Assembly (NCBI GenBank): GCA_012976225.1
Contig: JAAVVG010000014.1
Span: 124,001 to 188,000, forward strand
Length of the DNA stretch: 64,000 nt
Origin: Golubevia sp. BC0850
Taxonomy: Eukaryota > Basidiomycota > Exobasidiomycetes > Golubeviales > Golubeviaceae
Direction: 5' to 3'
The notes under the pieces were generated by a model, which saw only the letters and a list, made by a program, of their open reading frames with translations, was not told the DNA's origin and ran no database searches. How positions within the stretch are numbered: position 1 is the first letter of the stretch; every line of letters starts with the position of its first letter. Shown in pieces: positions 56,984 through 64,000 of the stretch. Both the position numbers and the translations under genes were made by a program.

Positions 56984-59900
56984 ATGCCTTCCCTGTTTAA
57001 ACCTCAAAACAATTTGGATGACCAACTGAAGAAGTTCAAATCCAATAGCAGCGCTCATGGTATTGTCACTCCTTCCTCCTCCAGACCTGAGGTAAGTCAG
57101 CACTTTCCCTTCAAAGGTCACCTTCCTCCCCACTCTTCTCTACTCCAGATCGCTCACAGATCCTTCCAATTATCGTATTTTCTCATTGCATTCTTCAGGG
57201 TGGAAAGTTCAGAGCAGCAACTTCAACCACAGTCAAGAGCTCAGTAGCATCCTTATCCTCCTCTTCCTCTGGAGCTGCTTCAAGATTCAAACCTGCTCCC
57301 ACTTCTAATAGTCACAGCAGACCAGCCAACGTCTCTACTCTCTCTACTTCTCATTCATCTTCTATGAAAGCTCCTGCTCTCAAACCTGAAGCTGCAAGAG
57401 CCTCAGCATCTTCCTCTACTCGACCTCAATCTACCTCTTCTCGCAGAGCCAGAGAGCCAACCACACCTTCCAAACCCAAACTCAATCCCAGCAAGAAACC
57501 TAGAATCGCTCACAGTGATGAGGACGCGAAGAAGGACAGCAAGACTATGGTCAAGAAGGAAATACAGGATGAGTCGATGGATTTCGATTTCGAGGATGAT
57601 GAACTAGAGATCAATGCAGCCCTCGAGGAGGAGCTGAAGATCGCGGCCATGGAGCGTGGGGTTCATCAAGCTTCGAGTCGAATGAACGTTGGCGGGGATG
57701 AATCGAGAGTGAAGATGGAAGATAGGGAGAATGACGTGAGGTATCTCAACAGAGACGCCGAGACATCTGCTGGTGTGCAAGTGGATCGTGAGGTGGATCA
57801 AGAGGATGACGAAGGTGAGTGAAAGACTATCATCAATTAAACATGGGTATTCAGTCGGAAAGATGGAGACCAGAGTCGATCAGGAGCTGAGACTCCTCCT
57901 AACATCTCTATTCATTTGTCTCTAGTGGAAACCCCTCCGCGGCCTCAGCAGAATGCAACACCGAATCGTGGATCCAACAACGATTCCAGAATCACAGATC
58001 CAACTGCTGTATCGACCGTCGATTTGACGGGGGACACTGATAGCGAACCATCTCAATCTCAAGAGATTCAACGTCCAGTCGTAGAGAAGAGATTCTCCCG
58101 TCCTGGTCTCTTCTCTGGTTCTCACAACGCCGTCAATTCTCCTAGATTCAAGCCTGATAACGTATCTAGATCTACGCCTGGTTCTGGATTTAGGAATCAG
58201 CTGAGACAACAAATTGCCACTCCTTCCGGATCTGGTTTGAGAGCCACCTCAGCTCAAGACATACGAATGGTGAGTTCAATGTTGAATGTATGCCACTCAA
58301 GGTTCTTAGCACTCCATCTCTTTCGCCGGCTTATATTGTTTCTTTCTCTGCCTCTCTGATCCTCCTCTTGCTCTTGCCCTCGTTCAGATGGAGGACGACG
58401 AGCTGAGACGTTTGCTTCAGATCAACAAGGACAAGGAACTGGCAGCTAGTAAGCTCCTCATCGCTGTTCTGGATGAAACATCAGATGAAGATCCAGGATT
58501 GGTCAGAGTTCAAATGTGAGTAAAGCGATCTTCTTAGCGATTTCTAAGGGCTTCTTCATCCTTTCCGATTCTGACTCAACTCCCCTCTTTCCCTACGATT
58601 CACTGCGCAGAAAATACTTATCCGATAGGACGGCATCTATAGAGGCTGAACTTAGGAGTAGAGAACCTGGCTTCACCGGAGAAGGAGACGGAGCAGCTCC
58701 AGATCGACCTCGAGAACCGTCGGCCATCTCCAGCCACCAAGAGATGGACAGCTCGCCTACAAACATTATCGTAGCTTCCAAAGCTCCAGATAACGACTCT
58801 GCATCTCACTCTGAAGCCTTTCAAGTAAAATCGGACCCTTCTCTTCAGGGGAAAGCTCCAGCAGCAGCTTCAAACTCGGTGGCAAGACAACCAATCTCTC
58901 CAGTTTGTTCAGCTCAGCCTCAACCCCAAGCTCAACCTCAACCTCAACCAGACCAACGCGCTTCCTCCTTCTTCAGACCTGCTGCAGCTGCAGCTGTAGC
59001 TCCTGCTCAGTCTGACCTGGAGCTACGCGCTTCCTCTTTCAGACCGGTCGCTCGTTCGGATGCGGGTCCCAGCAAGATCCAACCCATGGGCCTCCAAGCG
59101 GCTCCACGACATCATGATCCTCCTCAGCAAGCAGAGGCTTCTAATCACGCAGAGGATGACTTCTTAGCGGATCTGGATCCAAACGAGTTCGACGACTTTG
59201 ACGAGGAAATGGAGAATCTACCACCAGCAAGAGCTGAAGTCAGACCAGCTGCTTCCAATCGAGCCTTAGCTTCGACTTCGGCTTCGGCAGCGCCTCCTCC
59301 TCCTCCTCCTCCTCCTCAACAAGCAACGCGGACGAATACAGTCGCTACCTCCACTTCTAGACCAGCAGCGAGGAAGCAGAATCGAACTCAGCAGAAACCT
59401 GGAATCGTCTATCCTTGGAGCCACGACGTCAAGAAGGCCCTCAGTTCCGTCTTCCACCTGCACGAATTCAGAAAGAATCAGCTGGATGCCATCAACGCCT
59501 CTTTATCTGGAAAAGACGTCTTCTGTCTCATGCCGACTGGAGGTGGAAAGAGTCTGTGCTACCAACTTCCAGCAGTGGTCGACTCGGGCAAGACTGAGGG
59601 GGTCACGATCGTCATCTCTCCTCTTCTTTCCCTTATCACGGATCAGGTCAAGCATTTGACAGATCTCGACGTCCCAACTCTGGCTCTCACTGGAGACATG
59701 GGGAAGAAGGAAAGAGAATTCGCTATGAAGGAGCTCTTCAACAAGGATCTTCTCATCAAACTTCTCTACACGACTCCAGAGTTCGTGGTGAAATCATCGT
59801 CTGCAGCTCAAATCTTTCAAGATCTCTTTAGAAGAGGTAAGCTGGCTCGATTCGTCATCGACGAAGCTCATTGCGTCAGTCAATGGGGACACGACTTCAG

Positions 59901-62017
59901 ACCGGACTACAAGCAGTTGGGCAAGTTCAAGATCGAGTATCCTTCCGTTCCCTTCATGGCTATGACTGCTACTGCCAATGCTAGAGTCAAAGTAGACATC
60001 GTAGCCAATCTCAAGATCAACGGCTGTGAAACTCTAGTTCAATCTTTCAACAGACCCAATCTTCAATATCAAGTCCGAAAGAAAGGCAAGAACATCTTAT
60101 CTGACATCGCTCAATTCATCAACACCTCTCATCGTGGAGAATGCGGAATCATCTATTGCATGAGCAGGAGGAACTGCGAGGAAGTCTCGGACAAATTGAA
60201 CAAGCAATACGAGCTCAAGACTCAACACTATCACGCAGGACTGTCGAAGGGAGACAAGCATTCGATCCAGCAGCGGTGGCAGGAAGGAGAATTCCAGATC
60301 ATCGTAGCTACGATCGCCTTTGGAATGGGGATTGACAAGCCAGATGTCAGGTTCGTCATTCATCACTTCCTACCGAAGTCGTTGGAGGGCTACTATCAAG
60401 AGACTGGAAGGGCTGGTAGAGATGGAAAGTCTGCCGTCTGCGTTCTCTACTACCAGTACAAAGACGCAAGCTCTCATCAGAGAATGATCGACGACGATCA
60501 GTCAGTACCTCAACTACAGAGAGATCAACTCAGAGCCAACCTCAGGGAGATGGTTTCGTACTGCATGAACTTCACCGACTGCAGGAGGTCTCAAGTGCTG
60601 AGGTACTTCGACGAAGTCTTCAATTCGGACGATTGTCATCACACTTGCGACAACTGCGCCACTCCTAAAGGCGATACCAAGGTTCAAGACATGACTCTAT
60701 TCGCTCAAGACGCTACCAGGCTGGTGAAGGACCTCGCCGAGAAAGACTTCTTCACATTGCTCCATTGCTGTGACGTCTTCAGAGGAGGTTTGATCAAGAA
60801 GGTCAAGGAAGCCGGTCACGATAAGAGTCCTCACTTTGGGAAAGGTTCGTCTCTGGAGAGAGGTGACACTGAAAGGCTGTTCCAACACCTCGTGCTGGAG
60901 AGGGTTTTCTCTGAGCACTCAGAAGTAAATGCAATGGGATTCGCTACCGCTTACATTCGGGTAAATTTCACGATCCCGCCTTGTCTGTTCCACTCTTCTT
61001 CTTCGCTGACCTATACTCATTCCTTTTTTACTTCTCCCTGCTTCCCCTTAGCTTGGACCAAAAGCTTCTGAAGTCTTGTCTGGAAAGAAGAAGATCGAGC
61101 TGAGGATTCAATCTAAGTCTGGAGTCGGAGGTGTCAAAGCCAAACCAAAAGCGAAACCCAGACGTCAAAGTACTCTTCAAGCAAAGGACTTCTCAGAATA
61201 CGACGACGATCCCCACGATATCTCCGAAATGGCGTTCTCTCCAGAGAAACCGAACAACGTGACTGGAAGACGAGTCCGGCAAGTCAGTACCAGAGCTGCA
61301 AAGACGTATACCAGAGCTGGAGCTGGTCAAGCTCCTATCGAGATAGACGACGACGAAGAGGACTACGTCGAGGAGGAAGAGGTGGTGATGCATCAAGATG
61401 ATCATCATGCGACGATGGTCTTGTTGAGAAAGCTCAAAGAGCTTCGAGTCAAGGTGAGTCCGTGCTAGCCCGAGAATGAGCGATGATTAGACTCTGACGA
61501 ACCACTGCCAACCCTTCCGTCTCTAAAACCATTTCAGATCGCCGCAAAATTCGAAGTCAAGCCAGAGGAGATCTTTCCAGACGACACGTTGGAAGCTATG
61601 GCGCTGATTCTTCCTACCAAAACGATCGATATCGTACAGATCGAAGGAGTCGGAGAGAATTACGATGAATACGGAGCTGGATTCCTCAAGTTATGTCAAG
61701 CTCACGCCAGAGGAAAGACTCCTTCGGCTCCTCAGCCAAAGCCTATCAACAAAGCTACCTCCTCTTCTACTACGATGCCTCCTCCGAACTTAGGGTCTTT
61801 CGCCTACGCTGGAGGATCTACGAAGAGCAGTGGTAGCACCAACAACGTCGCTAAGAAAGCTTCTGCACCCGCTTCTGGATCTGGAACCGTCTCGCGTGGT
61901 GCCGCCTCTAGTGGAGCGAAAGGGAAGGCTTCAGGTGCAGGAGGGAAGAAGGCTACTGGTGGAGGAGGTAGCAGTGGGATCAGGGCGATGCCGATGGGTA
62001 GTGGGAAGAATTTCTAA
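56984..62017 (+). CDS. SGS1: RecQ-family DNA helicase, Sgs1/BLM type
   Basis: 3'-5' DNA helicase that dissolves recombination intermediates with Top3-Rmi1. Predicted exons 56984-57091, 57199-57814, 57926-58269, 58388-58515, 58611-60960, 61052-61453 and 61538-62017 give 1475 residues; phases agree. The N-terminal ~630 residues are low complexity with acidic patches ([25 protein letters not shown]). The helicase core has Walker [15 protein letters not shown] (about 705), [14 protein letters not shown] (about 815) and [10 protein letters not shown]. Zinc cysteines of the RecQ-CTD follow ([19 protein letters not shown]), then a winged-helix RQC region and an HRDC domain ([12 protein letters not shown]...[10 protein letters not shown]). 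The tail is Ser/Gly/Lys-rich. Domain order fits Sgs1/BLM. Confidence 0.95.
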
Positions 62018-62710
62018 TGTGGGTGGCCTCAGATTTCATTTTCATTAGATTCGTACCTTCACTTTCGTTTCAGCTCGAGGAACACAACATTACTTCCTCG
62101 TCTCTTAATTATCATTCCTCATTTTCCGTCTCATGTCAATTCAATCACTCTTGTACTAAAATTCTGCAGTTCACCAAACATCCAACCGAGCAATGCTTTA
62201 TCATCAGCGTTTTGAAAGGAAGATCTTATGATTTGTGAAGAAGTCTTCACCTTGTGAACCAGACTCAAATACGACCAGAGAGAAGGAAAGAAAAAAACAT
62301 GTCGCAAGTCTCGGAAGAAGGATGATCGCAAAGACTTTTGAGCAAATCAAAGGATCGATTTCAGAGCTCAGAAAAATGGTAAGGGTAAAAAGACAACCAG
62401 AACAGAATCTAGGACACAAGTACAATCTAGACGAGATGAGAAAGTGAAAAAGGGAATGGGGTGAAAACAAAGGTGGGAGAACAGGCAGGCAATAACAGCG
62501 TCAGCAATTAGATAGGACATAATAGAAAATTGAAGGAGCTTGAATGCGATTTAGAGCGAAGAAAGGTGAACCAGCTTCTCTCGCGAGTTGAAGAGATAGA
62601 GAAAGCAGTGGGATCTCAGAAGATGAGGCCAGAGAGAAGACTGTGTGAAATTTGAACATAAAGTGATAATTGATGATGTGGTGAATGAATGTCATTCACC
62701 GAAGAGAGCT
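62018..62710. other. Convergent 3' flanks, no gene seen
   Basis: A 693-base gap between the helicase and the right-edge gene. Short open frames on both strands lack domains. It is somewhat long for two 3' flanks, but no structured RNA was recognised. Confidence 0.45.
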
Positions 62711-64000
62711 TTAATTCCTCTCAAAGCTTCGTCTACCATAACTTCCATCATTAGTCAACCTCTCTCCAACCTTGTCACCTCCATAACCTCTAACATAAGA
62801 TCCATATTCCTTTTCAGAAGGATTAGGTGGTTCTAAAGCTTTAGGAGGAGGTAATGACTGTCTTCTAACGTTAGGTTCTCGACTTCGATTGTTATTACTG
62901 GAAGGAGGCATCTGCAAATCTCTTTCTCTATTCGAATAACCATCTTGAACATTCGAACGATTGTAACCATTGTTATAACTTTGAGAAGAATTATTAGAGA
63001 AACCAGAAGAAGTTTGATTGTAATTGTTATAAGAATAAGAGTCAATAGAATTCGGAGGTGGAGGTCTCAATCTTGGGGTAGAATTCAAATTGTTTGGATT
63101 AGGAGAGATTCTACCTGTTGTAGGACCATTAGGTGAAGAAGAATTTGATGCATACTTTATAGCAGAACATCTTGCACATCCACAAACCGATGAATGTGGT
63201 TTCTCTTCTTCAAATCCATTTCCATAAGTATATCCATTATTTGATCTTGGACTTCTAGGAATTGGAGCAGAAACATTTCTAATAGAACCAAATTCGTTGG
63301 TAGAAGAAACTGGAGGTAAACGATCTCTAGGATAATTATTGTCTCTAGAATTAGGAAGAGTTTGAGATTGAGAGGCTGGACTTGCCCAAGATCGATCTCG
63401 ATCCGAGTTGGAAGTGGTGTTGTATTGAGAAGCTAGATCTGAGACTTTGCGAGTATTTGGAGGCATATTCGGTGGAGTTGACTATGGAAAGGAGGAGCAA
63501 AAAAGAACCAACGGAAGTCAATAAACTAGGCTCTCCCAGTCGCCCTTCACATTCACACTCCGTTTCTGAAACTCACCACTCTTCTATCCCTATCATACCC
63601 ATATCCATAAGAAGGAGGTTCTTCAACTCTCCTTCCATTCAATTCCCTTTCTCTCTCCCTCTCTCCAAGTTCTCTTTCTCTATCTCTATCTTTCTCCTCT
63701 TGATATTTAGCTTTCATTCTAGCCACGAAACTTCTCTCGCTAGAGGTAGTATCGGTACTTAAACTTCTACTAACAGCACCACTATTCAACTTCGATTTCC
63801 CAACAGAAGGAGCATATCGTTCACTACTCTGACCTTGTTGACCTTGAGGTAAAATTTCCTGTTGGTAAGTTCTAGAATTGAAATTAGGATTGAATCCACC
63901 ACTTCCACCAGAAGCAACACCAACTCCAGCTCTATTTTCAGGATCTAAATTAAATCTAATAGGTTGACCTCTTTGTCTATCCAAGATGCCCCCTGGATTT
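62711..64000 (-). CDS. Low-complexity protein of unknown function, N-terminus cut by window edge
   Basis: I do not recognise this gene. Predicted exons run from beyond 64000 to 63577 and from 63481 to 62711; the phase is 0 across the 95-base intron, and the frame is open to the edge. The visible ~398 residues are rich in Asn, Ser, Arg, Gln and Tyr. The first exon ends with a long Arg/Glu helix (EEKDRDRERELGERERER) that may be a single alpha-helix. The second has a compact cysteine motif CGCARC and many Asn/Tyr/Ser repeats (NNGYNRS, YNNYNQ), like proteins that condense or bind RNA, though this is speculation. The stop at 62711 is clear; the start lies outside. Confidence 0.6.

Overview
This window looks like the genome of a basidiomycete fungus. 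Genes are dense and on both strands. Most are split by short GT-AG introns (about 50-260 bp) with pyrimidine-rich ends, and exon junctions keep frame when translated. The families are typically fungal: polysaccharide-lyase-14-like wall protein, TEA/ATTS regulator, Ies4-type INO80 subunit, NAPE-PLD/FMP30. Base composition is moderate. Pucciniomycotina is a guess from gene style, and the genus cannot be fixed. No rRNA, tRNA, CRISPR or virus-like element was recognised.

Layout. 1-7 kb: a cytochrome P450 cut by the left edge, a mitochondrial scramblase (Aim25 type), and a GPI-anchored PL14-like secreted protein. 7-20 kb: a very large TEA-domain transcription factor, divergently paired with a PEHE-domain chromatin protein, then an unrecognised gene and the E1-alpha subunit of branched-chain keto acid dehydrogenase. 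19.6-29 kb: a CaMK-type kinase, two divergent F-box genes that both show breaks in reading frame, a tiny secreted protein, and a NAPE-PLD-like hydrolase. 29-40.5 kb: Ctf18 (alternative clamp loader) and a TAF2 that carries three bromodomains, followed by a degenerate DNA element with long inverted repeats. 40.5-54 kb: Ies4-like protein, O6-alkylguanine-DNA alkyltransferase, methionine aminopeptidase 2, an F-box/LRR gene, GH85 endo-beta-N-acetylglucosaminidase, and a Sac2-type phosphoinositide phosphatase. 54-64 kb: a nucleotide-sugar transporter, a Sgs1/BLM RecQ helicase, and an unrecognised low-complexity protein cut by the right edge.

The genes do not form an obvious pathway cluster. Several act in chromatin, transcription and DNA maintenance (TEA factor, PEHE protein, Ctf18, TAF2, Ies4, MGMT, Sgs1), and three act on lipids (scramblase, NAPE-PLD, Sac2), but this may be chance. 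The most notable observations are the three bromodomains fused to TAF2, a possible YAP-binding-like fold in the TEA factor, frame breaks in two neighbouring F-box genes, an inverted-repeat element at 39.4-40.4 kb, and duplicated short motifs in the PEHE, Ctf18 and Sgs1 proteins. Exon ends were placed by eye from splice signals and phase and are predictions.
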